NCBI GenBank assembly: GCA_009746045.1
Contig: RPFO01000727.1
Location: 1 to 64,000 of the forward strand
Origin: Mesostigma viride
Taxonomy: Eukaryota; Streptophyta; Mesostigmatophyceae; Mesostigmatales; Mesostigmataceae
Reading direction: 5' to 3'
DNA: 64,000 nt
Both the position numbers and the translations under genes were made by a program. Below, in pieces: positions 54,598 to 64,000 of this stretch (the stretch's first letter is position 1; every line of letters begins with the position of its first letter). The notes beneath the pieces were generated by a model. That model ran no database searches. It was not told the DNA's origin and worked only from the letters and a program-made list of their open reading frames with translations.

Positions 54598-55294
54598 GAC
54601 ATGGTACCTGCTCGCAATGGTTAAAGAGCTGGTGGTTGTTTTCTTCAAGCATGTAGAAATTGTTTTTCGTGGTTCTGCCCCATTTGGAGGGGGCAAGCTT
54701 AGGAATGTGCTTATGGTTTTCTTTTCTTTCTTTCTTCCTTTCTTTATATTTTCCCTTTTAATTTATACGTTCTTACTTTTAACCCCTTCGTGTGTGATTG
54801 TGTGTGTGTGTTCTCTTTTTCATTCTTAGGTTTGGTTTGGTTTTTTCTATAAACTTTTTTGGTTTGTTACCATCTGGACATCTTCCTCCATGCAGGTCTT
54901 CCTACAGATACCCACGCGGCTCCCGCGGTCTTCGCGTCGTTCCTCTCAGACAACTGCCCTAGTCCTTCCACGGCGTTGGATCGCCATGCACGACCATGAA
55001 TAGTTGTCTCACTTAATATTATGGTGTCCCTCATGCCATGGTGCACCAAGCATGCAGGGTGGCAGCAATAAATTGATGTAATATGGGCAAAATAGGTCTA
55101 CAAAAACCTAAAGTGACCCCCTTTTGGAGGGCTGACAGACATGCACAGGACTTGGACAAATGACATGGCATTCCTCGTGGTAAAGCATGGAAATAAACAC
55201 ATGTAATGATATTTATTAATGAAACAATTCTTTATTCCAGATTATATTGCATCATTACATTGCATTGGTCACACGTAAACCTTGTCAGTACTAT
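54598..55294. other. Non-coding spacer
   Basis: T-rich tracts (54715-54860), no supported gene. The right end, near 55210-55245, probably holds the 3' flank of the next leftward gene (TTTATT words). Confidence 0.35.
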
Positions 55295-56430
55295 TTACTG
55301 GTCCTCATCATCAGAGGATCCCTCCTTTTGATTTCCCTCATCAGGGATGAAGGGCATGTCCTTGGTTCCTCTCCCCTGAGTCTTTCTGGCCTGCTCAGCA
55401 GCAGCAGCCTGATCAATGGCAGCCTGCTCAAGAGCAGCCTGCTTGGCAGCCAGCTTGGCTGCCTGCTTGGCAGCTTGCTTGGCAGCGCGCCTGGCAGCTC
55501 TATCAGGATCAAGTTGCTCGTCAGGAACAGGCTGCTGCCCCCCAGAAGCGGCTGGTCAATAATAACAGGTTGCTGCACGTAAAATGACCCCTGCTGGGGA
55601 GCAGGCTGCTGCAAAAAAACAGATGCCTGCTGGGGAGCAGGCTGCTGCAAAAAAAAAGATGCCTGCTGAGGAGCAGGCTGCTGCACAGAAGGGACGCGTA
55701 CAGTAGCAGCCTGCTGAGATAACAGGTGTGCCAGCTGAGCCTGGGCCTTGGCAGCCTCTTCCTGCGACCTCTTGAGCTGCTCCGCCAGCGAAGCTGCCAG
55801 CGGGTCGGTCGCAAGCTTGCTGGGGATCGTGTTGGGCGTGTGGTTGCTTGAGGATGGCTCGTTATCGTGGTCGAACTCATGCATCTCGTCGTGGTTCTCA
55901 CCAGAATCGTACGTGTGAAACTTCTTGAAAGGGGGGCCTCCTGCATCCCGTGCCGCCTTGACTGCGTTCCACGCCTTACGAACCTCGCGGTGGTCAACCC
56001 TGTTATTCACCCTGCATTTTTTATCCTTGGTTGACACGAAATCGTCCAAGAACGCCTGTATGGCAGAGTCGCAGTTTCCTGCAATGTTCTGGATCGGCTC
56101 CCATCCGAACAGGTCTACTTTTTGCCCCTTGGTGGCGTAATCCAGTAACTGCTCTTTTGTATAATCCCACTCTATCTGCAGCATCATCACGTCCCCGTTT
56201 CTTTTGGCATCCATAATCGTTTTGATATCCCACGTGTCGTATTCCGTGGCACTCGGACCAGCGTCCGTGTTTTCTAGAGCTCGTTTTAGCTCGCGGCCTT
56301 GAGCACGCTTTGTCTTGGTGTCGGCATAATTGTCCTGATTATAAGCCGTTTCCAGCTTATGCAGGCGCTTGCCCACATGGCTGAAGAGAGCTGTCAGTGG
56401 TATCTTTTTTAATATAACCTCGTGGTCCAT
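55295..56430 (-). CDS. Q/A-rich coiled-coil protein of unknown function
   Basis: It starts MDHEVILKKIPLTALFSHVG. The first 170 residues look like a folded domain (TWDIKTIMDAKRNGDVMMLQ, VDLFGWEPIQNIAGNCDSAI). A charged linker follows, then a coiled coil (LAEQLKRSQEEAAKAQAQLA) and a Gln/Pro repeat (three QQPAPQQ units near 55560-55690). At the G6 run near 55545 the frame changes; the next frame continues as AARRAAKQAAKQAAKLAAKQ and ends in an acidic SSDDEDQ tail at 55295. The composition suggests a scaffold or regulatory protein; no domain recognised. It is the first of three leftward genes. Confidence 0.6.
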
Positions 56431-56990
56431 GGCTGCGTTGAAGAGTCACGTACTCATTGCTTTCTTTTATTATCAATTCGAATCACTCCTTTGCATGGCG
56501 GCGACATGCCAGCGGGCCGGAAGCGTGAATGCAAGGGCCGACTGGCCAGGGCGAATCTATTTATACAAGTCCGTGGCTTGCCAGTAACTACAATTATGAA
56601 TTGTGAGCGCCACTCCGTTGGTACTTTGTCAGTAATTAAATTTGCACAAGTCCCGAGCACCGTGTCATACGCCCTTACTTCTGTCGTACGCAGTACCGGC
56701 GCGGCGTTAGGCGTGTTTCTGTGCAAAGTCCCGAATTTTCACCAAGTCCTGGGCACTAAGGGGGCCGTGCTAGTAAGTGTAGCTCCTAAACGGCTAAGTC
56801 TTTTTGAATTCTGTCACTTGCACCCTGTTTGGTATGCTCAGTATATGCTACGTACCTATTGCATTTGTTAATTGGCCTATTTATAATGCATGAGATGTGA
56901 GGACTCTTTGTTTACGTAATTGCTTTTATTAGAAAATAAAATACAGTAATCATTTCAACACTCCTTTTCTCAATGTAGGAGTGGAAGTAC
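56431..56990. other. Intergenic spacer
   Basis: Probable promoter of the leftward Q-rich gene next to 56431 and 3' flank of the next gene at the other side. No CCACGGG hairpin is seen here. No gene. Confidence 0.35.
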
Positions 56991-57709
56991 TTATTTGTAC
57001 ATCGCATGCGCCTTCCTCCGTTCATGGCTTGGCTTCAAAAGGCTGCACTCCCTGCAGCTGACATAGCCATTGGCCAGTTGGTTCTTCCACACGTCTAACT
57101 CCCAATTGCACAGTTCCTCCATCTTCTGCATCCGGGGGGGCGGTGGTGAGGAGCCACGCTTGTCTCGAGGGCCTTGCGCACCGCCTCCTTCATGCGATTG
57201 ATGAGCTCGAGACCGTGCTCTTCTGCCGTGCGTTCCTTCTCGAGATCCGGCACGGACTTGATGTACTCGTGAGCGACAAGGTCAGCGTCGTGTCCGAAGA
57301 CGATGACAGCCCAGAACATCTTGTCAAACACATTCTGGGCAAGGCACGCCAGATGCTTCCTGTAGCAGTGAGCCTCGGCGACCCACCTCTTCGCTTGACG
57401 GAGAAAGATATAGGGCTTCTTGCCAATCAGCAACCGCTTGCACATCTTGAGATCGCATGAAGTCATGTGGCGCAGCTCGCCAGGGTTCCTTCGGCGTCTG
57501 CGGGAGCGCATCTGAATCTCCTTCTCAATGGCATTCAGCAGCTCAGTGGCTTCGATCGTCTTTTCCTCTTTCACCTTCTCAAACTGGACCTGCGTGGCCT
57601 TGTTGATTCCACACAGTTTGGGCCACGAGAGCTCCACGAGGCGGTGCACGATTTCTGCAGGCAGGCTGTCGAAGGTGGCAGCCATAGCTGGTTTCGCGGA
57701 GTCAGCCAT
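56991..57709 (-). CDS. F-box-like protein with C-terminal cysteine motif
   Basis: I chose the ATG at 57709 (MADSAKPAMAATFDSLPAEI); upstream in-frame sequence overlaps the CCACGGG repeat region. SLPAEIVHRLVELSWPKL near the N-terminus resembles the start of an F-box (Skp1-binding, ubiquitin ligase substrate adaptor), but the motif is short. A helical, basic middle follows (KKPYIFLRQAKRWVAEAHCY). At the G7 run near 57135 the frame changes and coding continues to MYK and TAA at 56991, including CREC. The F-box call is tentative. Confidence 0.5.
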
Positions 57710-58191
57710 AGCTGTTTTCGTGGTAGTGGTGGATGGAGAGGAGGATAGCTGCGAGAGTTGTTGCGTCTCGCGACTTAATAGACGAAGGGATATCCACAGC
57801 TGCCACGGGATTGGTCCGCGTCCTGTGGATAAGCGCGGCGCGAGCGCGACGCGCGCGTCCTGTGGATAAGCGCGGCGCAAATACGGAACGGCGCGGCGCG
57901 AGTACGGACCGGTGCACGTCCACGGGATTCTGCCACGTGGCACGTGCCATTCCCGTGGTGACGGCGCCAGAAGTATAAATATAAAACCGCGCCAAATTCA
58001 AATTTTTGCCAAGTCTCAACGGCTAAGTATTATTAAATTTGGACACTTGGGACGTGTGCAATTGTTAATTTTACTTTGATTGCAAGCATGGAAAATAAGA
58101 CATGATGTTCGTGTGAATTGTTTTCATTAAAAATATAATTACTCTTTAATTGTACACAAGTCCACGGGACTAGAGAGATTCTCTGAACTAT
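57710..58191. promoter_or_regulatory. Promoter region with CCACGGG repeats
   Basis: TCCTGTGGATAAGCGCGGCG is repeated (57821-57845, 57858-57880). TCCACGGGATTCTGCCACGT and ATTCCCGTGG follow at 57919-57957, with a TATAAATATAAAA box-like word at 57974. Oriented leftward this precedes the F-box-like gene; the right side is the 3' flank of the RING gene. Confidence 0.5.
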
Positions 58192-59456
58192 TTACAGGGC
58201 ACGCGGGGCGGCCAGTTGGTTCATGACAGCTGCATAGCAGGACTCTGCGGAGTCGTAGCGGAAAAACGGGAAGCACAGGTCGTGCTTGGAGTCCTTGCCC
58301 TCGCAGATGGGGCAGGAGACACTCTTGGTGCCAGCCTCCCGCAGAGTGTCGAGGACGCACTCGCTGCAGACGACGTCGTTGTCGATGCTGTGGCCGTTGG
58401 CGGTGAAGAGGTAGTGCGCCTTCTTGTTGCACACCTTGCAGGTCTTGGAGGGCACGTCCAACTGGTGGTTGCAGCCCATCTGCTTGCTGGCAGCCTTGAC
58501 GCCGCAGAACTTGTTCTTCAGATGCTCGAACTCCTTGGTGCCGGGAGTGACGGTGCTGGTGAGGTTGGACTCGGACAGCGTGAAAGAGACGAAGCTGAGG
58601 TGGGAGACATAGTTGCGCTTCTCGCACTCCCACTTGATCCTGGAGATCTCCTTGGTGAAGTCGCTCTTGAAGTTCTCGATGTCGACCTTGGGCTTCTTGA
58701 TGGCGTCGTTGAACAGCCCGCAAGACCTCAGGTAGTCGTTTGTGTCCTCCTGCTTCCTCTTGTAGCCACCGCGAAGAAAGGGCTGGTCGCGCTCCTCGAC
58801 CTTGACGTTGACCTTGCCAGGGTCGGTGGGGCCGGTGAGAGCAAAGTTCGGCTCAGAGACGGTGTAGGTGCCTGGCGTGGGCCACTTGATGAACTCGGCG
58901 GTGTCCTCCATATCCGGGTAGATCTGGAGCAGCTCGGGGAACCTCTTCTTCGTCCGCTCGTGCTCGAACGCGAACTGCTCGAATGCGGGGTCCCAGCAGC
59001 TGATGCAGTGCTCGGCCTTGCCGTTGCAGTCGATCTTGAGGAGATCCACACGAGTCGGCTTCTTGCACTTGGCGCAGTCCTTCGTGGGGATGCTCTTCAG
59101 CATGTTGTTCTGCTGAAGGTACTCGCACGAGTCGCAGAAATGGCCGTCGCAGGGGAAAAGCTGTGATTGTTGCGCATCTTGTAATCCTCGTCAAACTCGC
59201 AGAAGTGCTTGAGAGACCTCATCTTGTCGCAGCCGACGCAGCGAATGCGCTTCTTGTTCATCATGATGTTGCTCGTCTCGTAGTGATCCATCATGTCGTT
59301 CAAAACGCTGCGAGAAGCCTCAGGAAGGTGGACTTCGCATGCATGCTCGCCGGTGACTGGGTGGAAAAGAATGTTGAAGTGGCGAGTTTTCTTGACTTTG
59401 GGAGCACTGTGCGGCCCACGCTGGCGAGGAGCAGAGATGGCGGAGGAGGTAGCCAT
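58192..59456 (-). CDS. Double RING-type zinc finger protein, putative E3 ubiquitin ligase
   Basis: It starts MATSSAISAPRQRGPHSAPK. The first RING is CVGC (residues 73-76), KHFC, then PCDGHFCDSC and CAKCKK, the C-x2-C / C-x-H-x2-C-x2-C / C-x2-C order. The frame changes by one base near 59160 in the middle of it. Cysteine pairs follow (CISC), then a 130-residue middle (KKPKVDIENFKSDFTKEISR) and a second RING-like cluster near the C-terminus (CNHQ, CKVCNKK, GHSIDNDVVCSECV, CPIC). It ends at 58192 with NQLAAPRAL. RING pairs usually recruit E2 enzymes; the substrate is unknown. It is transcribed away from the RING/TRAF gene across a shared spacer. Confidence 0.65.
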
Positions 59457-59539
59457 TGGAGCTGGTTGGTTTTGGTTGCTGAGAGAGCTGGGTGGATGCG
59501 AGTGGGATGCGAGGCGAGGTGGTGCAAGTCCTGCATTTA

Positions 59540-60060
59540 TACCCACGGGGCTGCAATTCCCGTGGTCTAGAAGAATTCAGCAGATCGACGGCTCGTGGCG
59601 AGCCACGAGGTTTGTAACGGGAAACGGTATGACGGTTACGAGGAAAATTTCCCGTGGCCATACATTTTGAGCGTTATTTTGCCACGGGATTTGTAACGTA
59701 AAAAATCTTTCCCCGTGGCAAAAATATCCGACAGTTACTTTGCCGCGGGACCGGAATCGGATTTTTTTCTGTCCCCGTGGACGGATATTTTCGAGCGTTA
59801 TTTTGCCACGGGATTTGTAACGTAAAAATTCTTTCCCCGTGGCAAAAATATCCGACAGTTACTTTGCCACGGGGCTCGAAACCGAAAAATTGTAATCCCC
59901 GTGGACGGATATTTCTGACCGTTACGCTGCCACGGGATTGTAACGTAAAAAAACGCGTCCCGTGGATAAGGTTTCGGCGCATAAACGACGAACGCGCTTC
60001 CACGTAGCCAGATTGCCCGTGCAAGACCACGTAGATAGCCTGGCAGCCACGGGACCGTCT
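59540..60060. repeat. Array of CCACGGG/CCCGTGG hairpins in divergent promoter
   Basis: At least a dozen CCACGGG or CCCGTGG words. They pair as hairpins such as TTTTGCCACGGG / CCCCGTGGCAAAA with a 22-base loop containing GTAACGTAAAAA (59680-59725 and 59799-59843). Variant spacers carry ACGGATATTT and CCGACAGTTACTTTGCC. The array lies between the leftward RING gene and the rightward RING/TRAF gene and may act on both. Confidence 0.75.
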
Positions 60061-60161
60061 CGTCAACCAAGGCTGCGCAGGTATAAAGACCAGACTTCCT
60101 CGTCTCCTCGCCACTCGCTCACCTCACATCAGCTCAGCACACCAAAACTCTCTCACTGGAT

Positions 60162-61342
60162 ATGGCTTCCCGCCCCAGATACGCAGCTAGCTACAACTTT
60201 GGCCGTGGTGTTACTGGAGCTAGTGGCAGTGGCAGTGGAAGTGGCAGGGGAAAGCGACGTGCTGCGAGGAACACGGCTACTGGAGAAGCAGGTTTGTGAC
60301 GAGCCTTTGTTTTTTTGCACCCAAAGCGCTTTTTCTTGTCGTTTCCGCCTTTTGGTACTCATTTCTTGTTATGTTTTCTTGCCCCCACACACCCGTGCAT
60401 GCAGAACTGACCGCTGAACAACGGCAGCTTCACAGGGCTAACAAGCCTGTGCCCGTGCACGATAATCACGGGGACTTCGACACAAGAAACAACGTGTTTC
60501 CCTATCTGGAGAACACTTTCAAGGTGGCGAAACTCGTCCTGGACTTGAGCAAGATCGAATGCGCCATTTGCGCGGAGGAGAGAGACAAGTATGTCACTCT
60601 CATGCTGGAGAACGAGCCCGCGCACGCATGCTCCATCATCATCTGCGACACCTGTGCCACTACCAAGCTTCACACGTTCAGAAACCAGTGCCGCAGTGCC
60701 GCAAGCCGCTGAGCTCGTCTGGGCAGCTGTTCGTCCCCAACCCGCAGCTCAACAGCCTGGCGTCGAGGACGCAACAGGGCCTGCGAACACCCCGGCTGCT
60801 TTACGATCATCCCAAGCAACATGATGGCGGCGCACGAGGAGGAGTGCGAGTACAACGTCTACACCTGTGGCAACACCGTCTCGTTCCGCCTGCTGGACAA
60901 CGAGACGCTTTCTTCCAAGATGTGCTGCGGCTATGAGGGCAAGAAACGCGCCGTCGAGGAGCACATGGAGACTTGCCCGGAGGCTGAGTCTGCGAAGAAG
61001 CTTAGCGCCATGATGGGCGTGTTTGACAAGGTGGAGGCGCTCTCAGCTGCAATGGAGCGCGACAGCCCAGACGTCTTCAAGCGCATGGCTCAGTTGTTTG
61101 GGGTGACCACGGAGAAGGCCAGGCGCATCCTTGCCAGCCTGCCTGGAGCGAGTGGTGCCGGCCCTTCTTCCCAGCGTGCTCCTCGTCCAGGGGAAGCAGT
61201 GGACACAGCAATCCCCGTCGACGCCCCCACTGACCCAATCAGTGATCTCGTGGACGCCATAGACGCTGACGTTGCTGCACAGGGCGTCGACGACGAGGCT
61301 GCAGACCCCACCTGGACTCCGGCTGGCAACCAGGACGACTGA
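60162..61342 (+). CDS. RING plus TRAF/SIAH-type zinc finger protein, putative E3 ligase (copy 1)
   Basis: Exon 1, 60162-60291 (MASRPRYAASYNFGRGVTGA, Gly/Ser-rich), joins in phase to exon 2 from 60405 across a 113-bp intron (GTTTGT ... ATGCAG). The RING is CAIC at about 60568, HACSIIICDTC, then NQC followed by a phase change near 60696 where copy 2 reads CPQCRKPL. The C-terminal part holds the second zinc-finger block (AAHEEECEYNVYTCGN, CCGYEGKKRAVEEHMETC), C-x-H-x-C spacing like TRAF or SIAH fingers. An acidic tail ends DPTWTPAGNQDD. RING-TRAF architecture suggests an E3 ligase; substrate unknown. Confidence 0.65.
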
Positions 61343-62307
61343 ACAGTTACAGCTGACAGCATTGGATGTCAAAAACCCCTCTAGTTTAGAGACAAGGGCC
61401 ATAGTTAGAAACCAGCCCATCCACGGGGTTAGGTGACAGGCAGTAGAAGAAACACCCCACACACTGGGGACTTGGACAGGAAAGATGTGGATGTTTGTAA
61501 TAAAGATGTGGATGTTTGCAAAACCAGTTTGAAAAAATATCTAAGCTGCACATTAGTATAAGTATGGTAAGTTTCCAGCAGGCCACGTGGCAGCCAGAAA
61601 GCCCGATCCCCGTGGTAGCCGGCGCAGTACGGATCCCGTAGGAATCCACGAGATATTTCCGAGATATTTCCGAGATATTTTAGATATTTTCAGATATTTT
61701 GAAAATATCCCAGGGACCCCGTGGACTCCCAGGGGAATCGTAACCGAAAATCGGACTCGCGGCCGGCGATCGGAGGAGCCACCACGGGAAAATCCCGTTT
61801 TTTTTTTCGGGTGTGTCCTCAGAACGTTCTGAGGACACACCCGAAAAAAAAACGGGATTTTCCCGTGGTGGCTCCTCCGATCGCCGGCCGCGAGTCCGAT
61901 TTTCGGTTACGATTCCCCTGGGAGTCCACGGGGTCCCTGGGATATTTTCAAAATATCTGAAAATATCTAAAATATCTCGGAAATATCTCGGAAATATCTC
62001 GTGGATTCCTACGGGATCCGTACTGCGCCGGCTACCACGGGGATCGGGCTTTCTGGCTGCCACGTGGCCTGCTGGAAACTTACCATACTTATACTAATGT
62101 GCAGCTTAGATATTTTTTCAAACTGGTTTTGCAAACATCCACATCTTTATTACAAACATCCACATCTTTCCTGTCCAAGTCCCCAGTGTGTGGGGTGTTT
62201 CTTCTACTGCCTGTCACCTAACCCCGTGGATGGGCTGGTTTCTAACTATGGCCCTTGTCTCTAAACTAGAGGGGTTTTTGACATCCAATGCTGTCATCTG
62301 TAACTCT
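61343..62307. other. Palindrome centre and facing 3' flanks
   Basis: 3' flanks of the two facing RING/TRAF copies. Four GAGATATTTC-type words per arm (61645-61700 and mirror), CCACGGG/CCCGTGG words (61605, 61715, 61780 and mirrors) and, at the centre, GTGTCCTCAGAACGTTCTGA flanked by T10/A9 tracts. No gene. Confidence 0.7.
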
Positions 62308-63488
62308 TCAGTCGTCCTGGTTGCCAGCCGGAGTCCAGGTGGGGTCTGCAGCCTCGTCGTCGACGCCCTGTGCAGCAACGTCAGCGTCTATGGCGTCCAC
62401 GAGATCACTGATTGGGTCAGTGGGGGCGTCGACGGGGATTGCTGTGTCCACTGCTTCCCCTGGACGAGGAGCACGCTGGGAAGAAGGGCCGGCACACTCG
62501 CTCCAGGCAGGCTGGCAAGGATGCGCCTGGCCTTCTCCGTGGTCACCCCAAACAACTGAGCCATGCGCTTGAAGACGTCTGGGCTGTCGCGCTCCATTGC
62601 AGCTGAGAGCGCCTCCACCTTGTCAAACACGCCCATCATGGCGCTAAGCTTCTTCGCAGACTCAGCCTCCGGGCAAGTCTCCATGTGCTCCTCGACGGCG
62701 CGTTTCTTGCCCTCGTAGCCGCAGCACATCTTGGAAGAAAGCGTCTCGTTGTCCAGCAGGCGGAACGAGACGGTGTTGCCACAGGTGTAGACGTTGTACT
62801 CGCACTCCTCCTCGTGCGCCGCCATCATGTTGCTTGGGATGATCGTAAAGCAGCCGGGGTGTTCGCAGGCCCGTATGCGTCCTCGACGCCAGGCTGTTGA
62901 GCTGCGGGTTGGGGACGAACAGCTGCCCAGACGAGCTCAGCGGCTTGCGGCACTGCGGACACTGGTTTCTGAACGTGTGAAGCTTGGTAGTGGCACAGGT
63001 GTCGCAGATGATGATGGAGCATGCGTGCGCGGGCTCGTTCTCCAGCATGAGAGTGACATACTTGTCTCTCTCCTCCGCGCAAATGGCGCATTCGATCTTG
63101 CTCAAGTCCAGGACGAGCTTCGCCACCTTGAAAGTGTTCTCCAGATAGGGAAACACGTTGTTTCTTGTGTCGAAGTCCCCGTGATTATCGTGCACGGGCA
63201 CAGGCTTGTTAGCCCTGTGAAGCTGCCGTTGTTCAGCGGTCAGTTCTGCATGCACGGGTGTGTGGGGGCAAGAAAACATAACAAGAAATGAGTACCAAAA
63301 GGCGGAAACGACAAGAAAAAGCGCTTTGGGTGCAAAAAAACAAAGGCTCGTCACAAACCTGCTTCTCCAGTAGCCGTGTTCCTCGCAGCACGTCGCTTTC
63401 CCCTGCCACTTCCACTGCCACTGCCACTAGCTCCAGTAACACCACGGCCAAAGTTGTAGCTAGCTGCGTATCTGGGGCGGGAAGCCAT
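62308..63488 (-). CDS. RING plus TRAF/SIAH-type zinc finger protein (copy 2, in the other palindrome arm)
   Basis: Mirror copy of 60162-61342. The RING is intact here (CAIC ... HACSIIICDTC ... NQCPQCRKPLSSSG). Differences: RTHTGLRTP for RTQQGLRTP, and a phase change after LASLPGAS near 62500 that garbles the C-terminal tail. Copies 1 and 2 are thus damaged in different places, and the zinc-finger parts agree. The intron matches the mirror of copy 1 (donor side near 63359, acceptor near 63246). Confidence 0.65.
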
Positions 63489-63589
63489 ATCCAGTGAGAG
63501 AGTTTTGGTGTGCTGAGCTGATGTGAGGTGAGCGAGTGGCGAGGAGACGAGGAAGTCTGGTCTTTATACCTGCGCAGACCTTGGTTGAC

Positions 63590-64000
63590 GAGACGGTCCC
63601 GTGGCTGCCAGGCTATCTACGTGGTCTTGCACGGGCAATCTGGCTACGTGGAAGCGCGTTCGTCGTTTATGCGCCGAAACCTTATCCACGGGACGCGTTT
63701 TTTTACGTTACAGGTCCCGTGGCAGCATAACGGTCAGAAATATCCGTCCACGGGGATTACAATTTTTCGGTTTCGAGCCCCGTGGCAAAGTAACTGTCGG
63801 ATATTTTTGCCACGGGGAAAGAATTTTTACGTTACAAATCCCGTGGCAAAATAACGCTCGAAAATATCCGTCCACGGGGACAGAAAAAAATCCGATTCCG
63901 GTCCCGCGGCAAAGTAACTGTCGGATATTTTTGCCACGGGGAAAGATTTTTTACGTTACAAATCCCGTGGCAAAATAACGCTCAAAATGTATGGCCACGG
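63590..64000. repeat. Mirror CCACGGG hairpin array at window end
   Basis: Reverse complement of 59651-60060, with small differences, reaching the window edge. Confidence 0.8.

Larger units (their letters stand above)
59651..64000. repeat. Giant palindrome, arms over 2.1 kb, no spacer
   Basis: Sequence right of 61826 is the reverse complement of sequence left of 61825, centred on AACGTT (61823-61828). The match runs to the window end (64000 against about 59652). The arms differ by a few indels and substitutions: T10 against A9 next to the centre, and a missing C near 60696 in the left arm. Confidence 0.95.

Noticed and set aside
58216..59166. 316-codon rightward frame
   Set aside because: Antisense of the double-RING gene, whose strand has ordered Cys/His pairs.

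Overview
This 64 kb window is eukaryotic and consists almost entirely of accessory DNA. The signs are spliceosomal GT-AG introns, LINE and chromodomain Ty3/gypsy retrotransposons, nested DNA transposons, minisatellites, and RING and PHD finger genes. Nothing pins down the host; an alga or another protist with a repeat-rich genome fits best. No rRNA gene, confident tRNA gene, operon or CRISPR array is visible. Many reading frames change phase by one base at or near homopolymer runs, which may be gene decay or assembly indels.

Layout. (1) 1-1335 and 20926-21600 are two halves of one RTE-like LINE. A 19.6 kb element (1336-20925) splits it, with inverted termini beginning GGGTGGTCCCACGCGG and a 4-bp AAGC target duplication. 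The element carries a leftward gene (7124-3044) for a DWAENY-motif, probably RNase-H-fold (transposase-like) protein. It also has a central pair of 30-bp-monomer minisatellites in inverted orientation (8.58-11.74 kb). A rightward, at least nine-exon gene or gene cluster of unknown function fills 12.17-20.63 kb (RS-like, coiled-coil, acidic). A palindrome centred on CTGCAG (core GGTCTCGCTGCAGCGAGACC and variants) occurs at least 23 times in introns and spacers of this element, and I see it nowhere else. I think this is the main novel system here.

(2) A second LINE copy (21606-22518 and 49237-49945) is split by chromovirus A (22519-49236, 5-bp CCCGC duplication). A carries a small ORF with an RNase H1/caulimovirus-type hybrid-binding domain, then gag, pol with a C-terminal chromodomain, and a third ORF in the env position. 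A is itself interrupted by B1 (TTAA duplication), B2 (9-bp duplication), a second chromovirus C in reverse orientation (30217-39858, AGCGT duplication, apparently identical LTRs, 1.17 kb internal deletion) and D (perfect 14-bp TIRs). With these removed A is about 10.8 kb, which equals C plus its deletion, so the nesting model is self-consistent.

(3) 49.9-52.85 kb is a scrambled pile of 3' ends of two LINE families. A probable tRNA-derived SINE at 54.4-54.6 kb ends in a hairpin and tail resembling the LINE 3' end.

(4) 55.3-64 kb holds a gene cluster: a Q/A-rich coiled-coil protein, an F-box-like protein, a double-RING protein and a RING plus TRAF/SIAH-type zinc finger protein. Hairpins with CCACGGG/CCCGTGG stems occupy the spacers. 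From 59651 to the window end the DNA is a near-perfect, spacer-less palindrome centred at 61825/61826, so the RING/TRAF gene is present twice, head-on. This is either a large natural inverted duplication or a fold-back assembly artefact.
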